DNA of 64,000 nucleotides from Burkholderia sp. (GTDB taxonomy: Bacteria; Pseudomonadota; Gammaproteobacteria; Burkholderiales; Burkholderiaceae): contig JAIRVP010000008.1 of NCBI GenBank assembly GCA_031253835.1, positions 28,103-92,102 on the forward strand. The letters are read 5' to 3'. Shown piece after piece: positions 24,236 through 32,860 of this stretch (its first letter is position 1; each line of letters begins with the position of its first letter). Position numbers and translations under genes: made by a program. The notes under the pieces are model-generated. The model saw nothing but the letters and a program-made list of their open reading frames with translations. It was not told the origin of the DNA and ran no database searches.

Positions 24236-25348
24236 TCAAAACACGTGCCGGACGCCGAGCGTCGCCATCATCTGGCGCGTGCTGGTCGAGCGCGCGTACG
24301 CGAAGATCTGCGCGTGGTCCGCGTCGCCGGCCGCCTGCTGCGCGATCACCGTCAGCGCGACGTCGGTGCGTTTCGACAGGAAGTAATCGGCCTGCAGGTT
24401 CACCTGGTGCCATTTCGGACGCTTGTCGATCACGTCGTACTTGCCGTTCGTGAACGCATACGCGGCGCCGAGGAAGAGCTGCGGCGTCATCGTGTAGACG
24501 ACGTTCACGCCGAGGTTCTGCAGGTGCAGGTGCGTATTGTCGAGGTAATCGTAGCGCACGTCGGTGAACATCGCGGCGAATTGCGCGTGCCCGATCGTGT
24601 AGAAGCCGCCCGTGCCCGCGATCCGCTGCCGGCTTGCGTATGCCGCCGGCGACATCGCGCTCTTGCTGAAGATCAGCAGCGGCGACGCATAGTCGTTCGC
24701 GATCGCGCCGTCCTGGTTCGTCGCGCTGTACGGGTGGTTGTACTGCGCATAGACCGCGCTCCAGCGCAGCGGGCCCTGCTCGTAGCCGAGCCCGAAGCTG
24801 TACGCGCTGTTGTTCGCGAAGCCGGTCGCGTTGCTGAAGCCGTACAGCGCGGTGAATTTCAGGCCGTAGTAGACGGGGCTCACGTACTTCACCGAGTTCT
24901 GCACGCGGATGTCGTTGTAGCCGTTGTCGTTGTCGCCGATGTTCACGCCGTTGCTCGCGATGATCACGGGCCCGATGTAGTCGTGGATCGCGTCGTACTG
25001 GCGGCCGAACGTCAGCGCGCCGTAGGTGCGGTCGGCCAGGCCGACGTAGGCCATGCGCCCGAACTCGCGGCCGTTCTGCGCGGCCGTGCCCGTCATCACG
25101 TTGAAGCCGTTCTCGAGCTGGAAGATCGCGGACAGCCCCTGCCCGAGATCCTCCTTGCCCTTCAGCCCCCAGCGCGGGTTCTGGTTCGTGCCGGACAGCG
25201 CCTGCCAGGCGTTCTTGCCGCCCTGGTTGGTCGCGAACCCGACGCCGGCCGAGATGAGACCGTACAGCGTGATGCTGCTTTGCGCACAGGCATGGGTCGC
25301 GAAGGCGCCGACCATCGCGAGGGGAGCGAGCTTGTAGAGAGTTTTCAT
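24236..25348 (-). CDS. Outer-membrane general porin
   Basis: 370 residues with a signal peptide (LYKLAPLAMVGAFATHACAQS), mature start SSITLYGLISAGVGFATNQGG, and the porin blocks NPRWGLKGKEDLGQGLSAIFQLENGF, REFGRMAYVGLADRTYGALTFGRQYD and the terminal Phe (LGVRHVF). It is a paralogue of the porin at 7706-8899 with the same family architecture but clearly diverged loops. Upstream of the nucleoside hydrolase gene on the same strand, it likely admits nucleosides or other small solutes for that enzyme. Confidence 0.92.
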   Translation of the reverse strand: MKTLYKLAPLAMVGAFATHACAQSSITLYGLISAGVGFATNQGGKNAWQALSGTNQNPRWGLKGKEDLGQGLSAIFQLENGFNVMTGTAAQNGREFGRMAYVGLADRTYGALTFGRQYDAIHDYIGPVIIASNGVNIGDNDNGYNDIRVQNSVKYVSPVYYGLKFTALYGFSNATGFANNSAYSFGLGYEQGPLRWSAVYAQYNHPYSATNQDGAIANDYASPLLIFSKSAMSPAAYASRQRIAGTGGFYTIGHAQFAAMFTDVRYDYLDNTHLHLQNLGVNVVYTMTPQLFLGAAYAFTNGKYDVIDKRPKWHQVNLQADYFLSKRTDVALTVIAQQAAGDADHAQIFAYARSTSTRQMMATLGVRHVF

Positions 25349-25509
25349 GCGGGTCGTGTGATCGGTGGTGGTCCAGGCGCGGCAGGGTTCCGCGAAACTG
25401 GACTCGACTATACGAACCCGGATTGGATAATAAAAGTTTGCTTTTCTTATGCGTCAATAAAACGGATTTATTCTCATCCCTACGCTCCCTGCGTTTGGCG
25501 AACCGACGG

Positions 25510-26712
25510 TCAATCCGCCGTGTCGCCGCCCTTCGGCACCTTCGACCACGCCTTGCGCCCCGGCATCGGCGCCCAGGCCGGGCGGGCCTTGCGCGCGCTG
25601 TCGATCACGACCAGGTAGCGGCCCGCGATCGGCGTGATGTCCCGATCGCGCCGCAGCACCCACAGCGACTTGCCGGCCTCGACGCGCGCCTGGTAGTCGT
25701 CGTCGAGCAGGCCGTGGCGGTCGAAGAACGTGTTCAGCGATGCGGGAATCCGCACGCAGCCCTTCGAGTGCCGGATCCCGAGCAGCGATTCGAGGCGGTC
25801 GGGATCGGTCGCATGCATCTGGAAGCGCATCGGCGACACCCCGCCCTTGCCCCAGCCGCGCTCGCCGTCCACCCAGCCGAAGTCGTAGATGCGCATGTCG
25901 CGGCGGCCGTAGCCACGAATGCCGTTCTCGTTCGTCGTGCCTTCTGCGCGGAAATCCATGTTGTCGGGCGAGTGATGGAACACGCCGAGCGGCGTCAGGA
26001 AATGGTCGTACTTGCCCGGCAGCCCGGTGCCGACCGGCGATGCGCCGATCATCAGCCATGCATTGGCCGGCGTCGCGCGGAAGTAGATGAAGAGCGCCTG
26101 CACGTTCGGCGCACGGTCGACCATCGCGACGTATTCGCCGGCGAGGTCGCCGAGATCCGCCTCGGTCAGTGCCTTCTGGAGCCGCTCGCCGTACGCGCGC
26201 TGCTCGCTCGCGGGCACGTTCAGGCGGCGTGTGACTTCCTGCGTGAAGCGCTTGCGCATGTCGACGGCACGGGCCGTCGCGTTCTTCGCTTCGTCGGCCG
26301 ATAGCGGCGGATGGCGGCGCGGCGGCGTCGGCGCGGGTGCTGCGGCCTCGCTGGCGGCGGTCGACGATGCGGCCGACGCCGGTTCCGCGGTGGATGCAGC
26401 TGAAGCAGCTGATGCCGCGCTGGCCGGCGCCGCATGATGCGCATGCGACGCGTCGGACGCTGGCTGCGCGGCCGATGCGCCGGACGACGCGTGCGCGGAC
26501 GAGGCCGGATGCGCATGAGAAGCCGCCGACGCGGGCGACGCGACTGATGAGGATGACGTAGCAGCCGGCGACGGCACGTCGGACGCGGCCAAGGCAGGCC
26601 GTCCGGCAAGCACGGAAATCGGCAACGCGGCAGCGAGCCACACGTACACGGCAACTGCGCGGGCAAGACGGTGCGGCTTCGCAAATGGCCGCTTCAGGCT
26701 GGTAAGCATCAT
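25510..26712 (-). CDS. L,D-transpeptidase (YkuD domain) with Ala/Ser/His-rich linker
   Basis: About 400 residues. The ATG pair at 26712 is chosen because a signal anchor follows (LARAVAVYVWLAAALPISVLAG). The frame stays open to 26802, and no start has a strong ribosome site. After the signal comes roughly 90 residues dominated by Ala, Ser, Pro and His, probably a flexible spacer through the periplasm. The YkuD catalytic part then shows GVFHHSPDNMDFRAEGTTNENGIRGYG and the nucleophile block IRHSKGCVRIP. The family forms 3-3 peptidoglycan cross-links or attaches proteins. It is monocistronic and lies across from a LysR-type purine locus with no evident link. Confidence 0.82.
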   Translation of the reverse strand: MMLTSLKRPFAKPHRLARAVAVYVWLAAALPISVLAGRPALAASDVPSPAATSSSSVASPASAASHAHPASSAHASSGASAAQPASDASHAHHAAPASAASAASAASTAEPASAASSTAASEAAAPAPTPPRRHPPLSADEAKNATARAVDMRKRFTQEVTRRLNVPASEQRAYGERLQKALTEADLGDLAGEYVAMVDRAPNVQALFIYFRATPANAWLMIGASPVGTGLPGKYDHFLTPLGVFHHSPDNMDFRAEGTTNENGIRGYGRRDMRIYDFGWVDGERGWGKGGVSPMRFQMHATDPDRLESLLGIRHSKGCVRIPASLNTFFDRHGLLDDDYQARVEAGKSLWVLRRDRDITPIAGRYLVVIDSARKARPAWAPMPGRKAWSKVPKGGDTAD

Positions 26713-27143
26713 ACGTTCGAAGCCATCGGCCGATCCGGCCGCCGCAAGGTACTGTTGCGAGCGGCGCATCTTCCGCGTGAGCCATCGACACATCCGGCGC
26801 ATCGTGTGCGCCCGGCGCCGACGCCTCTTCGCGGCGGAGCCGTTCGCTGATGCAACGCGTGCGGTCCGATGGCGGCTAATGAGTCGTCAGGCCCTTCATT
26901 TTACGCGTCAGTGCAGGAATCGGCAGCGGCAAAAGTCGGGGTTTTGCGGCAGATTTGCGCTTCGTCACGCTTTGTTTCAACTCGTTGCCGTTTGCGGCTT
27001 CGTTGCGTGTCACGCTTGTGGGTTGGATGGTTCGATGCGTAGTCCCGGGTAGCCGTTGGTCCGGATACGAAACACCGTCCAGACGCCATTAATTCGTATG
27101 CCAAATCATTATGGCGATGCGAAGTCCCGTTCGAAACCACATC
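26713..27143. other. Intergenic region upstream of the L,D-transpeptidase
   Basis: About 430 bases without a supported gene. It carries the promoter and possible N-terminal extension (to 26802) of the transpeptidase, and an AT-richer part at about 26880-27110. No repeat or RNA gene was recognised. Confidence 0.5.
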
Positions 27144-27178
27144 GCACGCGTGTCGCACAAACGATGCGACACGCGTGC
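27144..27178 (-). terminator. Long hairpin terminator of the MFS gene
   Basis: A perfect 14-bp stem (27144-27157 with 27165-27178) and 7-base loop begin 12 bases after the MFS stop codon. This is the longest uninterrupted stem next to a gene end in the window together with the one at 4772. Confidence 0.75.
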
Positions 27179-27189
27179 ATACCTGCCGA

Positions 27190-28617
27190 CTACTTCGAGA
27201 TGGTTTCGAGCGCGATGCCCTTCGTGCGCGGGCCCATGAGCCCGATCGCGGCCATCACGACCACCATCGCGCCTGCGATGAACGCGAACACGCCGAACGT
27301 GCCGAAGCCCCGCAGCACCGCTGCGATCACGAACGACGAGAAGATCGCCGAAAAGCGGCTCCACGAATAGACGAAGCCGACGGCCCGTGCGCGGATCGAC
27401 GTCGGGAACAGCTCGGCCTGATACGCGTGGAAGCTGTACGACATGATGTTGCTCGCGAGCGTGAGGCCGATGCCGAGCACGATCAGGAATGCGCCCACCG
27501 TCGTCTGGCTGAACAGCAGCCCGCAGACGACGATCGCCGCCGCCATCGCGACGATCACCGACTTGCGCTCGAAGCGATCGGCAATCACGAGGCCGATCAG
27601 CGGGCCGATCGGCGCCGCGAGTGCGATCACGCTCGAGTACATCAGGCTCGACGTGATCGTGATCCCCTGCTTGATCAGCAGCGTCGGTACCCAGTTCGCG
27701 AAGCCGTAGAAGCCGACCGTCTGGAACACGTTGAAGATCGTCATCATGATCGTGCGGCTGCGATACGGCGGCACCCACATGTCGCGGAAGCGGCCGCGCG
27801 GCGGCACGGGCTCGGCCGGCGCGGGCGTCGGCAGCGGCCGGCCGTACTCGGCTTCGACCTTCGCCTCGAGCGCGCGCATGATGCGGTCGGCTTCGTCGAC
27901 GCGCCCCTGTTGCGCGAGCCAGCGCGGGCTTTCCGGCAGTTCGCGGCGGATCCACCACACGAACAGCGCGCCGTGTGCACCGATCAGCACGACCCAGCGC
28001 CAGCCGTCGAGGCCGAGCGGCGCATGCGGCACGAGCAGGTAGGCGAGGAACGCGACCACCGGCACCGCGACGAACCCGACCGCCTGCTCGCAGGCAAACG
28101 CGCGGCCGCGGATCTGCTTCGGTACGAGTTCGGAGATATACGTGCCGATCGTCACCATCTCGACGCCGAGGCCGAGACCGACGACGAAGCGCCAGAAGTT
28201 CAGCCCGGCCGCGGTGTCCTGGAATGCCATCACGACGTTGGCGGCCGTGTACCACAGCAGCGACCACGTGAAGATCGCGCGGCGGCCGAAGCGGTCGGCG
28301 AGGAAGCCGCACGCGATCGTGCCGATGAAGAGGCCGGAGAACAGCGCGGCGATGAAGCTCGCGACGCCCGTGGTGCCGAACAGGCCGTGCGTCGTCGCCG
28401 ACAGGATGCCGCTTTTCACGAGACCGGGCGCGACGTAGCCGCTGTAGAGCAGGTCGTAGAGTTCGAAGAAGAAGCCGAGGCTCAGCAGGACGACGAGTTT
28501 CCAGACGCTGCGGGTGGGTGGCAGGCGGTCGAGGCGGGCCGAGATGGAGCCGGGGTCGATCGCCGCAGGGCGGGCGGCGCCTGCTGCAGTGAGCGGGTCG
28601 GGCTGGGTGGATGCCAT
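27190..28617 (-). CDS. MFS transporter (sugar-porter/organic-acid type)
   Basis: 475 residues with 12 hydrophobic helices and a long central cytoplasmic loop (about 230-285). The motifs GFLADRFGRRAIF after helix 2, RFVVGLGLGVEMVTIGTYISELVPKQIRGRA in helices 4-5, PESPRWL after helix 6, and ELFPTSIRARAVGFVYSWSR in the C-half are those of the sugar/metabolite porter branch (PF00083 type). Many Burkholderia members carry aromatic or organic acids. The gene stands alone with its own terminator, so the substrate is not predictable from context. Confidence 0.88.
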   Translation of the reverse strand: MASTQPDPLTAAGAARPAAIDPGSISARLDRLPPTRSVWKLVVLLSLGFFFELYDLLYSGYVAPGLVKSGILSATTHGLFGTTGVASFIAALFSGLFIGTIACGFLADRFGRRAIFTWSLLWYTAANVVMAFQDTAAGLNFWRFVVGLGLGVEMVTIGTYISELVPKQIRGRAFACEQAVGFVAVPVVAFLAYLLVPHAPLGLDGWRWVVLIGAHGALFVWWIRRELPESPRWLAQQGRVDEADRIMRALEAKVEAEYGRPLPTPAPAEPVPPRGRFRDMWVPPYRSRTIMMTIFNVFQTVGFYGFANWVPTLLIKQGITITSSLMYSSVIALAAPIGPLIGLVIADRFERKSVIVAMAAAIVVCGLLFSQTTVGAFLIVLGIGLTLASNIMSYSFHAYQAELFPTSIRARAVGFVYSWSRFSAIFSSFVIAAVLRGFGTFGVFAFIAGAMVVVMAAIGLMGPRTKGIALETISK

Positions 28618-28805
28618 GGTGGCGAGTCTCCGGATTCTTGATTGTCCTTGGCGCCAGCAGAGGGAATCTGGCGAGCGGCTTCGCGCATTTTAGCGAGGCG
28701 AGCGCGTGAGCACATCAATCGGGTGATGCGCGGGTGCGTGCGAGGAGTCGCAGGAGCGGCTGGGATCACGCCGGTGCCGCTATCGCTGGCGAACGGGACA
28801 CAACG

Positions 28806-29432
28806 TCAAACAGGCTTCACCGCTGGCCAGTCGACACTCTCCACATCCAGAAATTCAACTCCCTTGATGCCACGCCGGATGGCTTCGTCGCGAAAGTCCT
28901 CGGAGCAGATCAGCGAGTTGCTGCTCCCTTCCATGCCGCTTAGCTTGAAGACATGGCATGCGAAATCGTCAGATACAACCAGTTTCCTTATTCTTGCGAT
29001 TCCGCCAAATTTCCCGTTTACAAACTTCGACTCGCCGCCATCCACCTCTTCGGGTTGAAAGCTCGGGAAGATCGCAACGCAATAGCCGGCGCACGAGGCG
29101 GGCTCTCCTGCCAAAGACAAGATCTCGACCGGAGCGACGTCAACCGTCGGGACGTTCAAATCGGAGACGACACTGCAAAATCTTTCGCTCAGCAGGTAAT
29201 AAAAACCCAGGTCTCCACGGACGTCAAAATCGCACCTGTCGTCTTTGGTGATGAAGACGACTCCATCAGGAAATTTTACGTGCGCCTTCCCGCGCGACGG
29301 GTTCGCGTACCACGGGAAGTATCCAACTTCTACACTCGCGGAATCCTGATAGTACTTGTCATACAGCGCACCATTCAGCATGCCGACCGGGCATCCCGGA
29401 GCCGCACTTTGAGATAGAACGTAATACTTCAT
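28806..29432 (-). CDS. Imm11-like immunity protein, paralogue C
   Basis: 208 residues, starting at 29432 where AAGGAG lies nine bases upstream. The opening MKYYVLSQSAAPGCPVGMLNGALYDKY parallels the two AT-rich genes at 29718 and 32174 (xYYxLxEKKxxGCPVGxMQGVV), and the C-terminus has the block ICSEDFRDEAIRRGIKGVEFLDVESVDW, which matches the close of the DUF1629/Imm11 immunity family. It has no toxin gene directly upstream; the preceding bases are the stub of a SUKH gene. GC content is nearer the host's than in the other two copies, so it may be an older resident. Immunity to an absent nuclease is the likely role. Confidence 0.6.
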   Translation of the reverse strand: MKYYVLSQSAAPGCPVGMLNGALYDKYYQDSASVEVGYFPWYANPSRGKAHVKFPDGVVFITKDDRCDFDVRGDLGFYYLLSERFCSVVSDLNVPTVDVAPVEILSLAGEPASCAGYCVAIFPSFQPEEVDGGESKFVNGKFGGIARIRKLVVSDDFACHVFKLSGMEGSSNSLICSEDFRDEAIRRGIKGVEFLDVESVDWPAVKPV

Positions 29433-29603
29433 GGCCGACAGCTCCTTGCCCGACAAATCCAACCATCGCCAATCTTTGGCATCAGCGGCAGCACTCGCAA
29501 CCCTTTTGCCACGCTGGCCTCAGTTGGCCGTCTTGCTTTTCGCATAGACATTTGGTCCGCGCTCGAAGCGCAACTCGAAGCTATCGGACTTTTGATCCGC
29601 TGC

Positions 29604-29700
29604 TCAGCGCTCACCCAGCGTGCGGCCGAGCTTGCCAATCAACAAATCCTCAATCGAGGCCACCGAACTCTCCAAATAATCGGCGCGCATCACACCAGCA
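29604..29700 (-). pseudogene. 3' stub of a SUKH-family immunity gene
   Basis: Read on the minus strand, this stretch encodes GVMRADYLESSVASIEDLLIG... and closes with TLGER and a stop (TGA at 29604-29606). The intact SUKH gene at 31437-31931 ends GVMNPKFLERSADSLTDLL... TLGER, so about 30 residues align with the same closing motif. The 5' part is missing and the stub begins just beyond the end of the upstream Imm11-like gene. This looks like the remains of an immunity gene truncated by recombination. Confidence 0.6.
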
Positions 29701-29717
29701 ACCTCTCGAGGCAAGGA

Positions 29718-30407
29718 TTAGTGAATGAAAAGCAAAGGTTCGCTATCATCCGTCAAAAAATCCAGGAAATTATCTGTAGATGTGGAAACCCAATTAATCT
29801 CATCCAACCGTCTAAATTCGACACCAGAAACAACACCCCTCTCCACCGCCTCTCGAAAAAACTTCTCCGAACAAAAAATAGGATCTTGCTCCGCGGTTAT
29901 ATTTTTAATTTTAAAAAAATCTCTCTCCACCCCACTTTTAAATGAAATATTTTCAATATGCAAAATTTCACCGCGCTCGTTAGGCACAAGCACGGAGCTT
30001 TCATCGACAACACTAGCCTTATCTTCGTACAAACTCTGATCGAAAATTATCACGCAATATTCTTTTTCTGCGATCTCCCGCCCCCTTGAATTAACAATCC
30101 TTATCGGCTGGATTTCCTTGATGGGAACAAAAAAATCCTTCAACAATCCCAGAAATTCTTGACTTACAACATAAAACGTAGGCCCGGCGCCACTAGACCT
30201 AATATCGTACGAAATCAATTTATCCCGCGAGATCAGAAACATTTCACCAGGAAAGATACTTCCCTGCACCGCCTGACCGGTGTACCAGGGCATTACATCA
30301 TAGCTCACCCCCTTAATACTTTCTTCAAACCGACCCAAAACAACGCCTTGCATTTCGCCCACCGGGCATCCATGCCCCTTTTTCTCTATCAATGCGTAAT
30401 ATTCCAT
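29718..30407 (-). CDS. Imm11-like immunity protein, paralogue B
   Basis: 229 residues, very AT-rich compared with the genome, with frequent Lys, Ile and Phe. It starts at 30407, overlapping the last 19 bases of the displaced AHH toxin tip, the coupling expected for toxin and cognate immunity. Key blocks are MEYYALIEKKGHGCPVGEMQGVV, EMFLISRDKLISYDIRSSG, FFKIKNITAEQDPIFCSEKFFREAVERGVVSGVEFRRLDEINW, and a C-terminal EPLLFIH. It is close to paralogue A at 32174. The family (DUF1629/Imm11) protects cells from polymorphic toxins in the cytoplasm. The specific target is inferred from position. Confidence 0.65.
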   Translation of the reverse strand: MEYYALIEKKGHGCPVGEMQGVVLGRFEESIKGVSYDVMPWYTGQAVQGSIFPGEMFLISRDKLISYDIRSSGAGPTFYVVSQEFLGLLKDFFVPIKEIQPIRIVNSRGREIAEKEYCVIIFDQSLYEDKASVVDESSVLVPNERGEILHIENISFKSGVERDFFKIKNITAEQDPIFCSEKFFREAVERGVVSGVEFRRLDEINWVSTSTDNFLDFLTDDSEPLLFIH

Positions 30408-31336
30408 GATTTTTCTAAAAAAATACGAATTGGATTACTACCAGGCGCCATCAGTGCCAATCTGCTAGCAGATTGCAATTGCGATATCTTCTGACGAGCA
30501 GTTGATTTATCAATTCTCCCAGCATTAAAATCAGTCTTGATATCAGTCACCTTAGCACCAACCGCCGCGAAATATACTGCATGAGGTCCACAATGATAAA
30601 ATTTCCGCTTCATTTGCTTAGCCTTATCCGCACTGTCAGGCATAAGCAATCCGCCTTCCTTTTTATCCCTCTCACCACCCATTCCGATCTTATCGAAGAA
30701 TAGCTGGTGTTTATTCCAGATCTCTTCTGGAATCAAATGATGCGCCTGCATGTTGTCGCGAGTCACTCCGCCCAGATTACGATTCAAGGTCGAACTACAC
30801 ATCCCTTGAGGATCAGTCCACTGGACAGGATTGGGCGCGTATTGATAGGCATTTAACCCACCAGTCAGCCCAATCGGATCTTTACTGACAAAGCGCCCAA
30901 GAACAGGATCGTAGTACCGATGCCGGTTATACCTCAGCCCCGTCTCGGCATCCTCCTGCTGCCCCTGGAACCGCATCGGGTTCCGCGGCTCCACACCCGC
31001 CGACTTCGACGCCCGCGCAATCACCTCCCGCGCTTCGCCCCAGGCTCGATACGACGCCTCCCATACCACCTCGCCCACCTCGTCCGTCATCAGCAACGGC
31101 GTACCAATCTGGTCACAGTGGTAGTAGAACAAATGCGCGTCAAACTGTCTTTCCGGCACTCGTTGCAGTGGATCCTTCTCCGGCACATACGGCTCGCCCT
31201 CCTGCCACACCGGCGTCTGAATCCCCGCAACCGGTTGCGCCGTCACATATTGCGCAAGCGGAACGAACGATTCCGGCTCGTACACGTATTGCGTCGCGCC
31301 GGCTTCGTTGCTTTCGTACGCAAGCTGATCGCCAAT
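30389..31336 (-). pseudogene. Displaced Rhs C-terminal tip with AHH-type nuclease domain
   Basis: The frame is open from 31336 after a TAG at 31337-31339, and has no proper start (first GTG at 31285), so it is an orphan tip rather than a normal gene. About 165 residues copy the end of the Rhs core (YVYEPESFVPLAQYV... RYYDPVLGRFVSKDPIGLTGGLNAYQYAPNPVQW). The tip then carries DNMQAHHLIPEEIWNKHQLFF and FYHCGPHAVYFAAVG, matching AHH-type HNH nucleases that cut nucleic acids. The core part is GC-rich while the tip is AT-rich. It could be expressed if recombined onto the full Rhs gene at 33510-38165. Its cognate immunity is the overlapping Imm11-like gene. Confidence 0.75.
30828..31334 (-). repeat. 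Direct repeat of Rhs core end, copy in orphan tip
   Basis: 507 bases matching 33940-34446 at a constant offset of 3112 with no gaps and roughly a dozen mismatches by eye. It covers the last part of the Rhs core up to the core/tip junction. Similarity stops sharply at both ends. Confidence 0.9.
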
Positions 31337-31339
31337 CTA

Positions 31340-31429
31340 CTCGACAGAATTAGGCGCATATTAGTAGACGTTGACACCACCAGCAAACCATATCAGGTCT
31401 TGATTGATCAACGGCTTCAAGCAGTCGAC
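31340..31429 (-). pseudogene. Decayed end of another Rhs core
   Basis: On the minus strand this reads VDCLKPLINQDLIWFAGGVNVY, stop, YAPNSVE, stop, in the same frame as the adjoining orphan tip. It aligns with the Rhs core closing block (DPVLGRFVSKDPIGLTGGLNAYQYAPNPVQW): one stop replaces the Gln of YQY and the second stands where Trp normally follows NPVE. It follows the second SUKH gene directly, so it probably once led to a different toxin tip. Confidence 0.6.
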
Positions 31430-31436
31430 CTAGAGT

Positions 31437-31931
31437 TCATCTTTCACCAAGCGTCAAGCCTTTGAGATTCACCAACAAATCAGTCAGTGAATCGGCCGAC
31501 CTCTCTAGAAATTTCGGGTTCATTACCCCCATCCCTACTTCAAATATCTCACCGCTAGAATTTATTAAAATGGCCTGACCACCTCCATCATCGCCAATCA
31601 TAAAGTAATCTGGCATATATTTTTGCACTTCGTACCCAGCATTTCTCGCAGACAAAGTCTCGATTTCGTGCAAAGCAAGGCAACCATCCGACCTCAATCC
31701 ATTACAGATAGAAAGAAAATTCACATAATCCACATGAAAAATCAAGCCCAAGATCGACTGCACCAAATCAACCTGCCTCGCAGCAGCGGGAGGATTCAAA
31801 ACAAAATATACTCCAAGCTTTTCCCTGTTTAGCATCATTACTCCAGCAGTAGCCGGCACGCCTCGTTCAATTTCCCAGGTGCGTGACCGCATGTGCCTCA
31901 TCCTGATTTGAACGCGCAAAATCAATTTCAT
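31437..31931 (-). CDS. SUKH-family (SMI1/KNR4-like) immunity protein 2
   Basis: Up to 164 residues. The start is uncertain (31931, or internal ATGs near residues 11-14 and 32). The SUKH signature is visible: HVDYVNFLSICNGLRSDGCLALHEIE, then DYFMIGDDGGGQAILINSSGEIFEVGMG, and a closing helix ending TLGER. Members bind and neutralise nuclease and other toxins of Rhs/CDI systems. No intact toxin lies upstream, only an Imm11-like gene, and a decayed Rhs end lies directly downstream. It may be retained to protect against siblings that still carry the lost toxin. Confidence 0.7.
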   Translation of the reverse strand: MKLILRVQIRMRHMRSRTWEIERGVPATAGVMMLNREKLGVYFVLNPPAAARQVDLVQSILGLIFHVDYVNFLSICNGLRSDGCLALHEIETLSARNAGYEVQKYMPDYFMIGDDGGGQAILINSSGEIFEVGMGVMNPKFLERSADSLTDLLVNLKGLTLGER

Positions 31932-32173
31932 AGCGACTTTTTAGCCACCATTCTCAGGCGAAGTCAAGACCTCTCAAATTCGCCGAATTGGCTTCCATCT
32001 CTACAAACCCCACAGATCGCCTCACAATCGATCACGGATGCTGGCTTCGCGACGTGAAACACTCCTGCCTCCAACACGAGGGCATGCATCACACAATGGC
32101 CTTGCGCACCTCAGTTAACCGCTGACAAGGAATAAGCACACGGAATCACACCCTCAACTCTATGAGACAAGAA
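31932..32173. other. Unassigned AT-richer spacer in the immunity array
   Basis: 242 bases between an Imm11-like gene and a SUKH gene. The right end (about 32140-32173) is similar to the bases that follow paralogue B near 29686-29717, so the Imm11 copies share sequence beyond their stop codons. The rest shows no recognisable coding remnant. Confidence 0.5.
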
Positions 32174-32860
32174 TTAGTGAATGAAAAGCAAAGGCTCACC
32201 CGCCCCTCCCAAGAAACCCAGAAAATTATCCGGAGATATCGACGCCCAATCGATCTCATCAATTCGTCTGAATTCGACACCTGCAGCGACCTTTCTTTTT
32301 ACCGCCTCCCCGACAAATTTCTCGGAACAAAATATTGCATTTTGCGCCAAATCCAAATTTTTTATCTTGAAGAAATCAGATTTAAATTCATCCTTAAAAT
32401 CAACCCCACCAACCACAAAACAGTCTCCGAATTCATTCAATCCAACTATCGAAGACTTCTCCAGCACATCTTCCTTATAGATGTCAGATCCCAAGGATAT
32501 TATGTGATATTCTTTTTCTGAAATATCCCTCCCTTTCGAATCGACGATCGTTATGGGTCGACTCTCCCGAATAGGAACAGAGAAGTCAATCAAAACCTTC
32601 AAAAAACCCTGACTAACAATCTGAAACTTCGAATTTGGTCCACTCGATCTAATATCATAAGAGATGAGCTTGTCACGAGATATCAGGAACATTTCATTCG
32701 GAAACATTTCCCCCGGCAAGTCTCGATAGTTATACCAAGGCTTCCCCTCGTAATTCACATCAAGAACATTTTCAACAAACTTGTCATAAACGACCCCCTG
32801 CATCGCACCAACCGGACAACCGCGCTCTTTCTTTTCGAGTAACACGTAATAGTTCGACAT
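32174..32860 (-). CDS. Imm11-like immunity protein, paralogue A
   Basis: 228 residues, strongly AT-rich. MSNYYVLLEKKERGCPVGAMQGVVYDKF, MFLISRDKLISYDIRSSG, FFKIKNLDLAQNAIFCSEKFVGEAVKR and the ending EPLLFIH run parallel to paralogue B throughout, with many substitutions, so they duplicated long ago or arrived separately. It is 218 bases downstream of the first SUKH immunity gene and has no toxin of its own directly upstream. It probably belonged to an earlier tip of the AHH class. DUF1629/Imm11 membership is judged from the opening and closing motifs only. Confidence 0.62.
   Translation of the reverse strand: MSNYYVLLEKKERGCPVGAMQGVVYDKFVENVLDVNYEGKPWYNYRDLPGEMFPNEMFLISRDKLISYDIRSSGPNSKFQIVSQGFLKVLIDFSVPIRESRPITIVDSKGRDISEKEYHIISLGSDIYKEDVLEKSSIVGLNEFGDCFVVGGVDFKDEFKSDFFKIKNLDLAQNAIFCSEKFVGEAVKRKVAAGVEFRRIDEIDWASISPDNFLGFLGGAGEPLLFIH

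Noticed and set aside
26280..26560. Possible tandem DNA repeat
   Set aside because: The pattern is the low-complexity Ala/Ser/His linker of the L,D-transpeptidase, with no fixed repeat unit.
29460..29717. Possible insertion-sequence fragment near the Imm11 genes
   Set aside because: No terminal repeats or transposase motif were seen, and part of the stretch is explained by a SUKH gene stub.
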